Of a stretch of 64,000 nt of DNA, positions 1 through 12,464 are shown piece after piece. This DNA comes from Fomes fomentarius. Its lineage: Eukaryota; Basidiomycota; Agaricomycetes; Polyporales; Polyporaceae. Position 1 is the first letter of the stretch. Every line of letters begins with the position of its first letter. The DNA lies in assembly GCA_022606135.1 (NCBI GenBank), contig JABYQN010000014.1, positions 434,001 to 498,000 of the forward strand, in the 5' to 3' direction. Made by a program: the position numbers and the translations under genes. The notes under the pieces are model-generated. The model was given only the letters and a program-made list of their open reading frames with translations, was not told where the DNA came from and ran no database searches.

Positions 1-1333
1 GTGACAGTCTGTAAGCGCAAGCCTTGGAAACTGAAAAGTGCCCAGATAACCTCTCTGGAAAGGTCGGTGACATGATACTCTAGAAGGCTGTGTATGTTGT
101 TGAGTTGCATCAGATGCGTGTCAGCCTTGCACAAGCTGTCGCATGGACTGGTGGTCTAAGACCGAGTCATAGGCGGCTCCCATGCCAGTCAAACTCCGGA
201 CGCAAAGAGACATGAGGCTCGAACTCGTATGGATTGATGCGGAGCTGCGTAGGAGAGGGTTGCGATGCACAGACGTCTGGATGTGGTGAGGACGCATATC
301 ACAACTCACCATTCGCCGGCGGGTACCTCTCCGCAGAGTCGCGGCGACTCCAGTATCCGTAGGTTGTTCTCAACTAGTGATATCAACGCCGGCATTGAAG
401 GCAGGCTGGTTCGTCATCAAGGGTCGCGCGTACGCAAGGACGGCGAAGGGTCATCGGAGTGACCGCGCGCACCTCTCCACAAATTTTCGACTCTGGAAGT
501 TCCGCCACGATCTACCCACTATGCACCTCATTACCGCTGCCCGCCTCATCTTGTCCTCCTTGTGGCTAGGCAGACAACGCAAGAGTTCCCGATAGCGGAT
601 GAGAGTGCTGCACCGAGTCCTGCGAACAGTACGTTGACTACACCCTTCTGACGGTGATCTTACTGACCTCCCACAGTTGGGCCACCTCACGGCCATGGTC
701 TTCGCGAGGAAGCTAGCATTTCCCCGGGAGAGTATAACAGTACGTCAACAAAACTGTGAACGGGGGTTTCGTCTACTCACTCAAAAACAGTCGGACCGAC
801 CCATGGTCATGGGCTGCGTTATAGACCCTGTAAGGAAGTCCATCCATGACGTACGCGATCCGACACGATATTGATACTGGCCATTTATGTTACCCGGTAC
901 CCAATGTACTATCGAGCTGAGGTTGGATGTATATCACAACTACAGGAAGAAGCTTTTTAACACACCTCCGTGGCCGTATGAATATGACTGTTTGACCACC
1001 TGATGTCGTGTGGCATCTCTGCGTCCATCGATAACGTGTGCAACGAAATGCGAAGCTATAGACCGTCCAAGTTAGTTTGCGAGTCCTGAAGTCTCATGCC
1101 AATGCCCGACAGCAAAAGAATTGAAGTTCACTAACAATGACAGACGATCCTCTACAACGGCTCGAGGTATCCCAAGCGATGAGATCCGGTCATATCACAC
1201 TTGCAGCGAGTGTTCGTTTGCTCACCAGCCCCGCGGGAGTCGAAATCGCACTAGACCGATGATCGACCACAGCTCCGAGGCATCTAGTATACGCATAATG
1301 TGGCACCTGGAGTACAATACATATAATCCACAG
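1..1333. other. No recognisable gene
   Basis: Only short open frames on both strands, with no family motif, convincing splice structure or repeat that I can recognise. The right end is the 3' flank of PRP46. Confidence 0.5.
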
Positions 1334-2912
1334 CTACTGTGACTGCTCTGCATAGACCTACAGAGACGTTTAGTACACAAGCCGCCAAAGCCTGAAGTGT
1401 CGCGACGCACCTTGATGGTCTTGTCCGCCCCACCAGTTATCAACCTCGTCCCTGTCATGTCGAAGGTTGAGCAGAACACGCCTGCCTCCGCCTCCAAAGA
1501 ACCAGGCTGAGGGACATCGTCCATGTTTTGGAAGGCAGTGCCCGTATTCCAATCCCACAAAGTCAGCGTGCCATTGTCACCGCCCGAGAAGAATACACCC
1601 TCGGAGTTGACAGAGAGCGTGTTGATGATCGCGTTCTGCCCGCTGAAGTTGAAGACGAACATGCCTTCCGGGCATTTCCACTTCTTGATGTTGTTGCCGC
1701 CTGCTGATGCGGACGCGAAGGTATATTCTTGCGGATGGATTGCGAGCGCGCGAACGGACTTCTTATGGTGCGTGAGCGTGACCATCGTCTTGCCGGCCGC
1801 GAGGTCCCATAGTCTGCCGGATGCATTTCAGTGTGAACATGCGTGCTTGTGAGGGAAGTTGACGTGAAGAGACGCACCGCACAGTCGAGTCCATACTACC
1901 CGTGATCACTTGTGGGTCGGACTCTTGACACTTCACGTCTGCGACGGTGGCTGTGTGGCCCGAGAGGACGTGAATCTGCGCTTTTGTACGCATATCCCAT
2001 ACTCGTGCAGACGCGTCACGACCAGAAGTGACGAGGACATCGAGTGTTGGGTGTAGACTGAGCGCATATACTCCCGACAAGTGACCATGATAGTGCCGAA
2101 TGACCTTGTTTGCTTCAAGGTCCCAGCACTTGACCATCTGAGCGTTGCTCAGCACAAACGGGCGATGTAGCAAGAAGAGTAATGAGATACACACCTTGTC
2201 CTCTCCGCACGAGAACAGGTACGGGTGTCGTGACGAGACAGCCAGACCCCGCACGGTCGAAATGTGACCGGTCAATGACAGCTTGAGCTCGCCCGACGCA
2301 AGGTCCCAGATTTTGATAACACGGTCTCCCGCTCCCGTAGCAAACCATTTGTTTCCTGGCTCAACAGCAACACTACGCACCCATCCGAGATGTCCAGAGA
2401 TGACACGAACAAGCTTCCATGGTGGATGATAGGTAGGCTTGATTGTTCGTGTTGTTTTGTGGAGTTGAAGTGCACGTGTGAGGTTGTTATTGGAAGTGAA
2501 AGTGGATGGTTCGGGTACGGGGGTATTGTCTATTTGAGCAATCATACGCCCAGTCTCCGAGCTCGCTATCCAACAGTGTGAGTGAGTGATAGGAATGACA
2601 ACAGAGCATACTCACGTCCTGCTGTGATCATCTTTCTCTGCTCCTTTGGTCGTGCAGGACCGACTGGGCCTTGTTGCGACAATAGAGGCGCGGGAAGTTG
2701 TTTTACCTCCTTGTATTCGTCGTTCATTTTCACCGACAGTCGTATTCGCGCACTTCACAATGCAATGAGGCGGGATGAGAGCGCATTCATTCAGCTACGT
2801 ACCTCTTCTCTTCCTCTTTAAACGTCTCCTCTAGTCCAGTTGCAAAGATGTCTCGCGTACGCTTTCCGCATACTTGGAGCAATGGGTTCAAGGGAGGAAG
2901 TGAGGAGGTCAT
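1334..2912 (-). CDS. PRP46: Pre-mRNA splicing factor PRP46/PLRG1 (WD40)
   Basis: WD40 subunit of the Prp19-associated (NineTeen) complex, acting in the nucleus during spliceosome activation. Six exons (2912-2803, 2752-2616, 2565-2195, 2137-1878, 1813-1411, 1357-1334) total 1305 nt, a 434-residue protein. The N-terminal KRTRDIF motif lies around residues 17-23. A linker with [16 protein letters not shown] follows. The family signature [20 protein letters not shown] opens the propeller. WD repeats then carry [25 protein letters not shown] and [11 protein letters not shown], ending in GGADKTIKV. All five introns are GT-AG and 50-64 bp. The start was chosen because it gives an in-frame M-T-S-S leading into KRTRDIF. 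The last exon is only 24 nt (ending VYAEQSQ), so the tail is shorter than in many orthologues. It diverges from the TFIIS gene. Family assignment is very secure; the first and last exons are inferred from splice sites. Confidence 0.93.
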
Positions 2913-3208
2913 AATCCAGTGCGCGTGGTCAGCAAGAATCCAAGTAAGTAGCAAGAAAGCGGAAAGAGGTCAGGAAGGAGCCACGGCGTCGGGTACGACG
3001 TTAGCGGAGACTTGGAGGACAGCGCGCGCCACAGTGAGCGCGCTGTTGACCGATATTTGTTCTGCTTTGTCAGCAGCTCTATCGCGTCGCGCGCGCCGCA
3101 GAGCCACTGTCTATCTGCTTGACATAACGCATACGACGGTGGCGACGACGAAGGGACTGTTGCTACGGATATTGAGGGAATAAGCCTGTCCCGTATAGTT
3201 GCTACGAA
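2913..3208. promoter_or_regulatory. Bidirectional promoter between PRP46 and TFIIS
   Basis: 296 bp between two divergent start codons, so both core promoters must lie here. No clear TATA box is visible on either side, which fits housekeeping genes. Confidence 0.5.
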
Positions 3209-4574
3209 ATGTCTGCCGCAGCCGCAGAATTGAAACCTCTAGTGAAGTCGTTGAATAGCGCTTCGACTGATGAGGTATGTGGTGTATGTCCTCCCTGTTC
3301 ACTTGCGTTTCCTGACCTCTTCAAACGCCCACAGGAGATCGTTACCATCCTGAACACTCTCAAACAGCATGCGAAGATCACTGAGGCCGTATTGAGGGTA
3401 AGTGTGGCGTTGAGCAGGGGATTCCACATTCTCATATCCTGGGCTTCCTATAGGAAAGCAAAGCGGGCTTGGCTGTAGGCAAGTTGCGCTCGCACGCTTC
3501 GAAACAAATCTCGGAACTCGCAAAGGAGATCGTGAAGAAATGGAAGACTGAGGTCGAGCGCGAGAAGGCGGCGGGGGGTGGTGGGGCGAAGACAGCGGCG
3601 AAGTTGCCAGGTACGTTCTAGCTGTTGCTCGTGTTGACCATCGACAAACGTAGCTGCCTGCCAGCGGTCAAGAAAGCCGCGAGTTCCACCGCTGCTACCC
3701 CGTCTACTCCTGTGACACCCACCGTCTCCAGTCGCGGGGCGAAGCACAGTGACACGCGTTCAGCAAAAAGCGATGGCGTCAAGATTGAATACACTGGCGA
3801 TAAGACCCGAGACAAATGCGCAGAACTTGTTTATGATGCACTCGTCTTTGATTCTGGTGCACGTATGTCCCACGAACCAAGTGTCTTTGGAACTACTCTG
3901 ATTTGCCTCTTCACAGCGAGCGACCTAATCCTTAATCGCGCGAGGGACATCGAGAAGACGGTGCTCAACGACAATGGTGGTACCACTACCGAATATAAGG
4001 CCAAGATTCGTTCACTATTTGTCAACCTTAAAGACAAGAACAATCCCGGTCTCCGCGAAGCTGTCGTCTCTGGTGAACTCCCCGTGTCGAAGTTCTGTAG
4101 GATGACAAGTCAGGAGATGGCGTCGGAGGAGCGAAAGGCAGCCGATGCGAAGATCGTGGAAGATAACCTCTTCAAGACTCTTGGAGCAGGAGAGCAAGAG
4201 GCGGAGACTGACGCCTTCCAATGTGGTCGCTGCAAGCAGGTGCGCTTTTCTCCGAGTTCCTTCCTCGACTAGTACGCATGTTGAGCTGCGCCACAGCGGA
4301 AATGCCGATATCGCCAAGCACAGACCCGGAGTGCCGACGAGCCAATGACGGTACGTCGCCCTCCTATCTATGACTTAATCCTTTTAATGTGCTCTCCTCT
4401 CTTCCTCCTAGACTTTTGTAACGTGAGTTTACCCTGAGTTGTATCACACCAATGATCTTCACCTACTGACCTCGTTCCTATCTAGCTGTACCGTATGTAA
4501 TAATAGGTTCGTGCACTTCATCCGACCCCATCCGAATGTCCCTGACACGCCCCTCCAGATGGAAATTCTCGTAG
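3209..4574 (+). CDS. DST1: Transcription elongation factor TFIIS
   Basis: Stimulates transcript cleavage by backtracked RNA polymerase II in the nucleus. Nine exons (3209-3274, 3335-3397, 3454-3610, 3665-3862, 3917-4239, 4297-4350, 4412-4422, 4486-4506, 4559-4574) give 302 residues. The N-terminal helical (LW) domain is followed by a Ser/Thr/Pro linker. The central domain contains TRDKCAELVYDAL and YKAKIRSLFVNLKDKNNPGL. The C-terminal zinc ribbon is complete, with CGRC and CTVC cysteine pairs and the catalytic acidic loop RSADEPMT. The last exons are tiny (11, 21 and 16 nt). They are required to rebuild the ribbon, and the frame closes with WKFS at the stop. Length matches the family (about 300 residues). 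Assignment is secure. Confidence 0.95.
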
Positions 4575-5141
4575 ATCACCCACGTATAATCACCTTGCGC
4601 TAGCCACTCTTATCTCTATACCAATCCGCCATGCCGCTCTCTCGAGTGAGATATACCGGGATTCCTCCCGCACCCTCTACCCACTCGTGCCTCTCTTGCC
4701 TACCCATTCTCGCATGTAATTGTTACTCGTCAGAGTCCTTGTACTTGTTCTGCCGCATTCGTTGCGCCGAGATCATCGCGACAGTTTGGAGCCTTTAAAA
4801 CTTCATGCTTGAGGCAACCGAATTGATTATAAGTATGTGGTGGGCGCTTACCTGTAAATTATCTTGACTCTTACCTCCATCATCGATAGTACGTGTCCAA
4901 CGTCTCGATGTTGTACATGCGCCCACACATCACATAATTTGCCCTAGGCGGCACGCAACACCTGATAAGATTGATGATCGCATATATGATTGACATAGGT
5001 GACTACACACAACTTCATAACGGACCTGTCGATGCGCTGACTGCTCGTGGAATAAATGTCTCTCGTAGTTCGATGAGCATTCGAAGCCATACGATGTCGT
5101 GCTGCGTCGTACTATCGTACCCATGTCGTATACCACGAAGC
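4575..5141. other. Intergenic, no gene seen
   Basis: 3' flanks of the convergent TFIIS gene and the beta-trefoil candidate. No motif or repeat recognised. Confidence 0.5.
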
Positions 5142-5832
5142 TCAGGCCGAAGACAGGCCGAGCAGATAGCTCACCCAGCCCGTTGTGCCCTCGCCGGATC
5201 CGTCGATCTCAGATTGCAAGTCGGCATTCCGGTAAGGCTCGTGCTCTTCCAGCGACCACAGCTGCTCGGCGCTCCGAGACCCTCTCTTACCCTCTTCCCC
5301 GCATGCAACTGCTGCGAGCCTCGGAACGCCTTCTGCATCGAGCACCACGCAGAACGCCTCGTCGACATCCGCGAGAATCAGCCTGATCATAACCTCGTCA
5401 GCTGCTCCTCTCGAATACCGCAATGACACAGCGAACTCGAACCTTATCGCTGACGGATAGTTGGGACCTTCTCCACCTGCACCCATGTGCCAGTTCATCG
5501 CGATAGGTGTAGCCACGACGCGCGCCCCGTCTCTCTTCGCCGTGACGCCGAGAAAGTATCCATCGGTCAAGCGCTGCAGGGTCCACCCCGTGGCTGACCT
5601 GGCGAAGTACCACTACGGACGGGAGGCTCAGTGAGATGCGACGGACGTTGTCAGGAGATCTGAAGTACCTGCTCGTGACCATTCTGTACGTCGCTTGGAC
5701 TGGTCAGACGGAATGTCTGCGCTGTCTCGCAATGCCTCAGCGTGAACGTGCGGTTGGCTTGGATAGCGACCATTGGGCTGTAGCCGAAGGGCGATGGATC
5801 CTTGTTCTTGTATGTTTCTCGCTCTCTCGAAC
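5142..5832 (-). CDS. Candidate beta-trefoil (ricin-B-like) protein, 5' end unresolved
   Basis: Two exons are visible, 5832-5669 and 5612-5142, joined by a 56 bp GT-AG intron. The spliced reading contains NGHEQWYFARS, DGYFLGVTAKRDGARVV and MNWHMG, then EQLWSLE near the end. This repeating 'dG-y-l-g ... W' spacing is typical of beta-trefoil (ricin-type) repeats. The first coding exon and start codon could not be placed; the upstream edge is a plausible acceptor at 5833-5836. Two clear ricin-B-like genes lie further right, which supports a local lectin group, but similarity here is pattern-level only. Other beta-trefoil families, such as mushroom protease inhibitors, are not excluded. Confidence 0.35.
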
Positions 5833-6415
5833 CTAGTCATACTCATACCCACAACAGTGTTGATAAAATGGTCGTTTCCCGCAATGGCATTAAAGTACAT
5901 CTAGTGCACCGGACTTCCACTAGTCCGTATGGTCAGTACGTACAACCATAGCGAAGTTCGCGTCACTCCAAGTTGACACTCACAATGAGGCACTGGTACC
6001 TGGAGTCACTGCTCCAGTCAGCAGTATACTAAGAATCATGTCCGCGGAACGACCTATCACGGTGACTACGGATCTTTCAATCACGGCCACAGCCAAAATC
6101 GGTCACCACATGCGCTCTGCGAATCCGAAGCAGATCGCGCACGTTATGTGATTCTCACGTCAAAACGCCGCCCGAGAAAGAGATGTCAAGAATGAATAGT
6201 CCATGAATACAATGCGGGGAACTGAGTCGAAGAAGTATGAGGTGCGTATTACAGATGCTCCTAGAACCCATGAAAGTACACTGAAGGGCAATATAGTCTC
6301 ACACAGCGTCGAGGTGCTCGTGAAACCACTTGGAAACCAAAACCACGATCGTGCACTGAGGTGTGCTCATGCTACAGCGCAATCCGGGGTTAGTATCGAC
6401 CAATGATGCCCTTGG
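5833..6415. other. Intergenic, possible missing 5' exon
   Basis: Probably contains the unplaced first exon of the neighbouring beta-trefoil candidate. Nothing else is recognisable. Confidence 0.35.
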
Positions 6416-6965
6416 CTAAAGGGTTGAATACCGACCTTCCTCGAGCCGCCAGCGCTGTTCCTCGCCTTCCCTGTCTGTCAACTTTGCGGTACTCGCCCCC
6501 TTCTCTAATTGCATCCCTAGTCTGCTGTTCGGGACAATCATCCTGCGGACAAGTGAACACCCGGTGCGTGGGGTCTAGCATGACAGGCCTTACCGAAGTA
6601 CAGAAGGGTCCTCCCGATCTGGGCGGACGTCCCATTCAGTCTCTTCTCGCGTCGCGATGACATGCGCCGCCGCTTGCGGTGCCCCCTCAACTCCCAAGTA
6701 TAGTCCTGTGGCGACGCTGCGGAACACCCAACGCGTCGCGCTAGGGGTCCTGGCGCGCTCGGCTACCCACTAGAGAGACACGGGTGGACGTCAACGCTAC
6801 TACTCGTCACCGAGGCAACCTCGGAAACCGTACCTTCTGGTTGTCGCTGGCGTCCCAGGGTACTCCGGTGATTGACTTGAAGTCGGCCATCGAGAGATGG
6901 AGGACGACGCGATTCTTCGTGTCGATGAGCTTGTACGTGTGACCGGGCTGAATTTGGAAGGACAT
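6416..6965 (-). CDS. Ricin-B-like beta-trefoil lectin
   Basis: Predicted single-domain carbohydrate-binding protein with no visible signal peptide, so probably cytosolic, as for many mushroom lectins. Three exons (6965-6834, 6769-6594, 6542-6416) give 144 residues. It starts MSFQIQPGHTYKLIDTKNR. Trefoil repeats are visible as HLSMADFKSITGV, TGLYLGVEGAPQ, EWDVRPDREDPSV and EEQRWRLEE near the C terminus. Both introns sit at the same codons and phases as in the lectin at 11.7-12.4 kb (after DNQK and inside the Arg of PSV-L/F-R). That makes the two genes clear paralogues despite strong divergence. It lacks any enzymatic chain, so it is a lectin domain alone and not a ribosome-inactivating toxin. 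Confidence 0.8.
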
Positions 6966-9900
6966 GACGACGTTGGCGTTGGGCGGGGGGTGGTGTCACC
7001 TGGTGAGTGATCGCGTCGAACCGTCGAACGGAAGCCTTAGTGCGAGTCTGCACAGAGCCGGTGTTGGGGGGCAGCAGCACAGTCCAGCCTGCTCTTTCTT
7101 ATACGACATTCGTGTGGAGTGGTGTGCCTCCTGAGCTCATAATGGGCGCAGGGACGAGGCGCTGTTTACCTCAATGAGGCTCGCAGGGCCTCAGCCACGC
7201 ACGATCGGGGGATCGTACGTACATACATCAAGCAGTGTTCGGGTCGAGGCCCTGGGTCTGTGCCGTTCATGATGTGAGTATGGTCGTTTGCGTCAGGTCT
7301 GTGCTTCATTTGGGGTGCGAAGCGTAAGGGAGCGCGAACTTAGCAGCTCGTTTCACGATGTCGTTGCTGTCGCTGCGCGAGGACGTGAATGGGACCGGTA
7401 TAGCCGTATAGGTATCTTCGGCTGCACCGTCCGGCTGCCGTTCCGGATTTGAATGCGACGCCGAGAGATTGGGCGACGACGATCCAGAGCGCAACTGGCT
7501 CGCTGCTTCGCCAGCAGTCATGAGGATTTAGCTGCTCTCAAGGGCCAGATATCGAGATCCATCAATCTCAAGTCTCGTGGCGGAGCTCACCAACTTGAAG
7601 CAGTGGTCACGCACCGTATGATATGCGTTTCGAATTCACCGATTCAGCCACGCGCGCCCTCGCCTCGGCCCATGGTAAACGTTTGAACGCCCCCTGTGCA
7701 GGCGAAGGAGTGCCCATGATGGGTACGGGCTAATGTGTCTACTCCAGAGTCCAGAGCGTCAGCTTTACACCATTCACCGCGTGGCTCACGACACCACCGG
7801 GTAGCGCTAAGTGCTTATTTGGGCCTCGGGGCGCCCACTCGATTACTGGCCACGATTTACAAGGAAGTCTGCCATGCTAGATGCCACGTTCGCTACTGCT
7901 TGAGAGTTTGCGTGAGTAATCTCCACCACCGTGGCTCGCCGTGCGTGTGCCACGCGTATGCTTATCAGAACGCGGTCGTAATCAGCCTGAGTTACGAGGA
8001 GTAAGTTCCCTTTAATCCTCGTCCGCTGCACTGTCTGTGACACTGTCATGACGCTTGTGTCGCCGCACGACTCACAAGCGCTATAGATGCCATGATCAAT
8101 GGCGGCAGGCCGCGGTGTCCTGCCAGGAGGCTGTTGAACGTCTCGACAGTTGCCTGCAACCCGAAGTACGACACTCTCAGTAGGCTTGTATCTCCTACGT
8201 GTGTACCAGGGTGAGTGGTTCCCATCACTGTCAAGTTTCGCTAGATCTCATGACACTACCCGGTGGCAGAGCATTATCGTCGGTGGTGTGCCTAGGATCC
8301 ATCTCGATGGCGATGGAAGAGGGCTCGTTCTTCCGCGAAACCGGACAATGTGCCGTAGAATTTGGGCCCTCAATCTCACTGGGCGCGATCGTACTGAAGC
8401 CACGGAATGCAGATGCGTGACCAGGACTTCTGCCAGTCTTTGTGTACAAAGGTCTCGCACAGCCTAGCCTCGCGTGCCTTTCCGTGATTGGTTGCGTGTC
8501 TGAAACTTGGCATGGCAGAGTCGTGGTGGCGTAGAGCGCGTTTCTCGGTGCGTTTGTCTGGAGGCCCAGTGTATCTCTATCTAATCTGGATACATCTCGC
8601 AGATGGGCTGACTTGCCGATCTCGTCCGAATCCGACCTCAAGGCCAATTCCGCGAGCTCGCGTTAGACCCAGCACGAGTTCAAGCAGTGACGGTACCGGT
8701 CCGATCCCTTGCATGTCACGTCGATCATTATGGCCCATGGGGAACGAGGGTGAGTGCAAGCTGCTCAGGCGGTCCCCTGCGGACGCCCAGACGCGCGGAA
8801 GCTTCACAGTTTCGCGGCTGCGTCGATCGCGGCTGCGTGCGCCAGCTGCGCCTCCGGCGTCCATGACCAACAGTCAAATTGACTCCGCCTTGCAGCAGGA
8901 TGTTCATGGAGCTCGGATGACTACCACACATGCATGGAGGCAAGTCCCCCATGGTCGTTGTCGGGCCTGCTTCCGTGGTGGTGTGATGCTCGTCCTGCTC
9001 GGTATGGACGTCGTATCTCTCCATCCGGTCAGCGCCTTCCTAGCAGGGAACCTTGGCACGGCGCAGGGCTTCCTTGGACAAGTTCCTGGAGCTCCCAATA
9101 CATCCCGTGAGTTCTTCCCGCTCTTCTTGCGAGCTCGATCGCACTCACACTGTCGCTTGCAGACGCGTCTGGATGACTCGAGCAAGAATCGACATGGTTC
9201 TAGCACCTTTGTGTCACAATCTCACCTCTCCATCGTGCTATAGTCACGAGTGTATATCTTGACACACCCTTGCGGGCGATGGCTGTGGATCACGACTCTT
9301 CTCTCTGGCTCGTGTCTTTCCAGGGTTCGGCTGCCACGGAACAAGCGAGGGTATCCCGGAAAGTACCTGAGCCCTGCGGTCTGTACTAGGCGCGTATGAT
9401 TCTGAAACGCCAATCGCGCATCACATAGCTTCACTCACGAAACTCAACAGCTCACGACGCATGCTCTCGCCCTCCACAAGCTTCCCGGTCCGATGACGCA
9501 CTGAAGATTCACTGAGGTGCTTCACTCCTGAGTCCTGAAGCTCCTTTTGCTCTCTGGACTTGAAGATCAGAAGTCGCTGCAGAAGCGAATGGGGCCTTCA
9601 GCCTGGGCTCGTCGACGACGTGCGCCGTTCGACGTTCTATACGATCAGTTCAATGGTTCCCCCGCGTTCGCGGTGCGTGCGCATGCTCTGGCCGTGGTTC
9701 CAACTTCTTCTTCCTGGACGTTGGTCGACGGCGGGGTTCCCCGCATTGCGCATAGGCACGCTGGCATGTGCGTGCGGCCACTCGTCCGTGCCAGTACCCG
9801 CGCGCATGCGCCAGGGTGCAGTGCGAACGATAACCTTGCTAGATTAGCTTTTCGAACGTGTGGGGGTGAGGAACGCCCCCGCGGGTGGAAATAGCCTTCC

Positions 9901-11720
9901 TGCTGCGTCACAACTATATGACGGTGATCACTTGCTTTGCCGATTTTGGCAACTTCTCTGCTGGCTTTGCCTTGCTGTATTTCCGTTTGTTGCCAGCGTA
10001 CCGCGACGCGGGCACCTCTTCCTGGCGGCATTGCTCTGCACGTCGTCGTAGGGAAAGTTCGTGCGGCGAAATACGTGCAGCACCTCGGCGAAAGGGTCTC
10101 GGCCGCTCGACGAGTGCGGTTCTAGGTCCAACCGCGTCATTCAGTCATCGTACCGAGGTCTCGATGGATGAATGCACCCTGGCGGTCTCGGTGCAGCTCT
10201 CTCCGGTGGCGATCGCACGAGCAGAATGCGCGCGGGGAGGGGAGGTGTCGCATTTGTGGCGCAAACTAATAACTATTGGCCCCTGCAAGCGTTCGGAATA
10301 TCCGCCGCATTTCCGCATCGTCGCGACTTCAATGCGTGTTGTTGTGGCTGTGCCACTTTGTTTAGTACGCCCACGCGTTCGTGACTCGGAGCGTCGTCGT
10401 CCTGCATTCGACTGCACATCGTTTATTGGCAGAGAGAGGGGTCAGCGCACCTATGTCCGGCAAAAGCGGTCATCGCCTGAAGGCGTACTTAGGACTGCAG
10501 ATCGCCCCAATGGCACTCTGTCTGTCGGCTTCCGGCTTGCTCAGGGTAGCAAGGAAGTGGTCGACCCGAACTCCCCGCGTTGGCACCGCAATGAGCGTCT
10601 CGACCCCACGAGCATGCTCAGCGGCGATCCTGCTCAGGCAATCGCTACCGGTGAGTGAGGCGTGTCGGCTACCAGTCAATGCCAGTTGCAACACCACCTC
10701 CGACTCTCTCTACTCGACGATCGCGGCATGAGTCGTTGGCCCTCGATCGGAGGGAGGCGATTCCCAATGTCAGAGTCGTCATTCATGCATGCATGCCTGA
10801 AGCTCGAAGCTTTCAAGACAAGGTGGGTGTATGCCACTGCACGCCCCTTCCCAGGCGGGAGGTGCACGAGTAGTCCACGACCGTCTCCAAGTGATTTCCA
10901 AAGTTCTTCTCCTATTTCAAAGTCACGAAGCGGATCAGGAATCTGGAAGAACCAAGCACCGCATAAGGAATTGAGTTGCTAGCAGACTGCATCTTTACGT
11001 CCGTCCTTCTGTCTACATAAGTCCGCGCTTCGTCTCTCAGGCCTACGCCACCGCCACGAAGCGTACATGGATGGAGACGCAGGCACAATATGATCCTTAT
11101 AAGTATATACCGACCGGACCGAGCGTCTAGATCAGGGGGCTTGCCTAGTCTTCCTGAAATTAACATCGCGAGTACGTGCAACCAGGATGATCGTACAGGT
11201 GCCAAGCCATGGCAAAATTGAACCCGCGGGCTCAGGAACTCACGTGCATACTGGTATCTATGCTAATTATATGTATCTACCAACTCGAGGCAGATACTGC
11301 CATACTGGAAGCACGACTTCGGCGACTTCGGAACACGTTCAGGCTTGATTGATGACGCGCGTATTAGACCATGCCTACCACTCTGTCTACCCACGGGACG
11401 GACTTGGGCCAGCCGAACTCCGGCGATATGGAGAGCTGGGATACGACAAGAGATTAGAGCCTCAGGGGCTTTGGACGTGCATGATTCCTAGATTTGATGT
11501 GCACACACAACGTGTAGATAGAATCATGGAGAATAGTGGAAGCGATGTGGCGAATTTGAAGTCCACACGCGTGTGGTAAACGAGATGTGATTGCAACTTC
11601 TTCGTACACTAACAATGACCTTGATCTACAACTGAAGGGGTCCTTGATTTCATTCTTGTTATCCTCTGTGTGCACGCCGATAATGGGGTGAGTTTCCATG
11701 AACTCAAGCTCAAGTCAACA
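6966..11720. other. Gene-poor stretch, unidentified open frames
   Basis: About 4.7 kb with many short overlapping frames on both strands; the longest are 251 codons (8488-9243 +) and 257 codons (9885-10658 +). None shows a domain, signal peptide or consistent intron structure that I can recognise, and competing frames are equally open, as expected in GC-rich DNA. A donor-like site follows an open frame at about 10650. Decayed or lineage-specific genes are possible. Confidence 0.4.
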
Positions 11721-12378
11721 TTAAGCTACAGTCATCATTGCGTAAGTATAGATGCTTCTTCGGGAGAACGCGAGCGCAAGGCGGAAGAGGAAAACTCACC
11801 ATCCTCGAAGCGCCAAGTCTGGTTGGTGCCACCCTCCCACTTCTTCCAGAGCGTGACGGGCGTGCCCGGGTTCGAGTTCCCGTGGTCGCTCAAGTCGAGG
11901 CAGTATTGCTGCCCGGCGAGGAAAATCCTGCGAGCAACGTCTACGTCAGCTTGACATCTTTACTTCGAGACTCGGCCAGTGCCCGGCGCAAGGGCAGGTG
12001 GACGAGACCTGTGACTCGCGAATAACTCACCTGAAAACACTAGGATCCTTCTGGTCGGGCTTGACCTCCCACTCGGCGCCGTTGTTGAGACCGATGACGG
12101 GCGTGCCGTTGTTAGGCTCGCCCTCGAAGCCGATGTAAAGGCCATTCGCGGTTTTGATCTTGTAGCGGCCGTTGGAGTCCTCGAAGACCCACTGATCCAC
12201 ATTCGACGGTCAGACTCCGTGACCTGTCATGACAGAGGGTGCGCACCTTCTGGTTGTCGCCGCCGTTGGGGCCGTAGCCGGTGATGGAGCCGCGCTCCTG
12301 ACCGCCGGAGAGGTCAAGGACGGTGCCGCCCTTGGCGTTGGTGAGCTTGTAGGCTTTGCCTGACTGGATGTTAGCCAT
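11721..12378 (-). CDS. Ricin-B-like beta-trefoil lectin
   Basis: Four exons (12378-12247, 12191-12031, 11927-11800, 11725-11721) give 141 residues. It starts MANIQSGKAYKLTNAKGGTV. The three trefoil repeats show LDLSGGQERGSITGY, QWVFEDSNGRYKI, LYIGFEGEPNNGTPVIG and TNQTWRFED, so the Q-x-W type positions are well kept. The last exon is 5 nt long (codon completed as Ala, then stop). This is inferred from a branch-like sequence and an AG acceptor, and is the least certain part. There is no signal peptide. A TATA box lies about 80 bp upstream. It is a paralogue of the 6.4-7.0 kb gene with matching intron positions. No toxic enzymatic domain is attached. Confidence 0.85.
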
Positions 12379-12458
12379 GATGTCTGAGTTGGTCTGTCGG
12401 GGGGATGTGAGGATAAGAGAGGGCGATGGTTGTTGGGAAGTGCAGCGAGTCGACCGGG

Positions 12459-12464
12459 TTTATA
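12459..12464 (-). promoter_or_regulatory. TATA box of lectin gene
   Basis: TATAAA on the minus strand about 80 bp upstream of the lectin start codon at 12378, a normal position for a fungal TATA-driven promoter. Confidence 0.55.

Noticed and set aside
8488..9243. 251-codon plus-strand open frame as a gene
   Set aside because: No domain or signal peptide; frames on both strands are equally open in this GC-rich stretch and no splice structure supports it.
9885..10658. 257-codon plus-strand open frame as a gene
   Set aside because: Composition is Arg/Ser-rich as in random GC-rich frames; no conserved motif, and alternative frames compete.
6416..12378. Ribosome-inactivating toxin genes
   Set aside because: Only the sugar-binding beta-trefoil is present; no N-glycosidase chain or signal peptide is seen.
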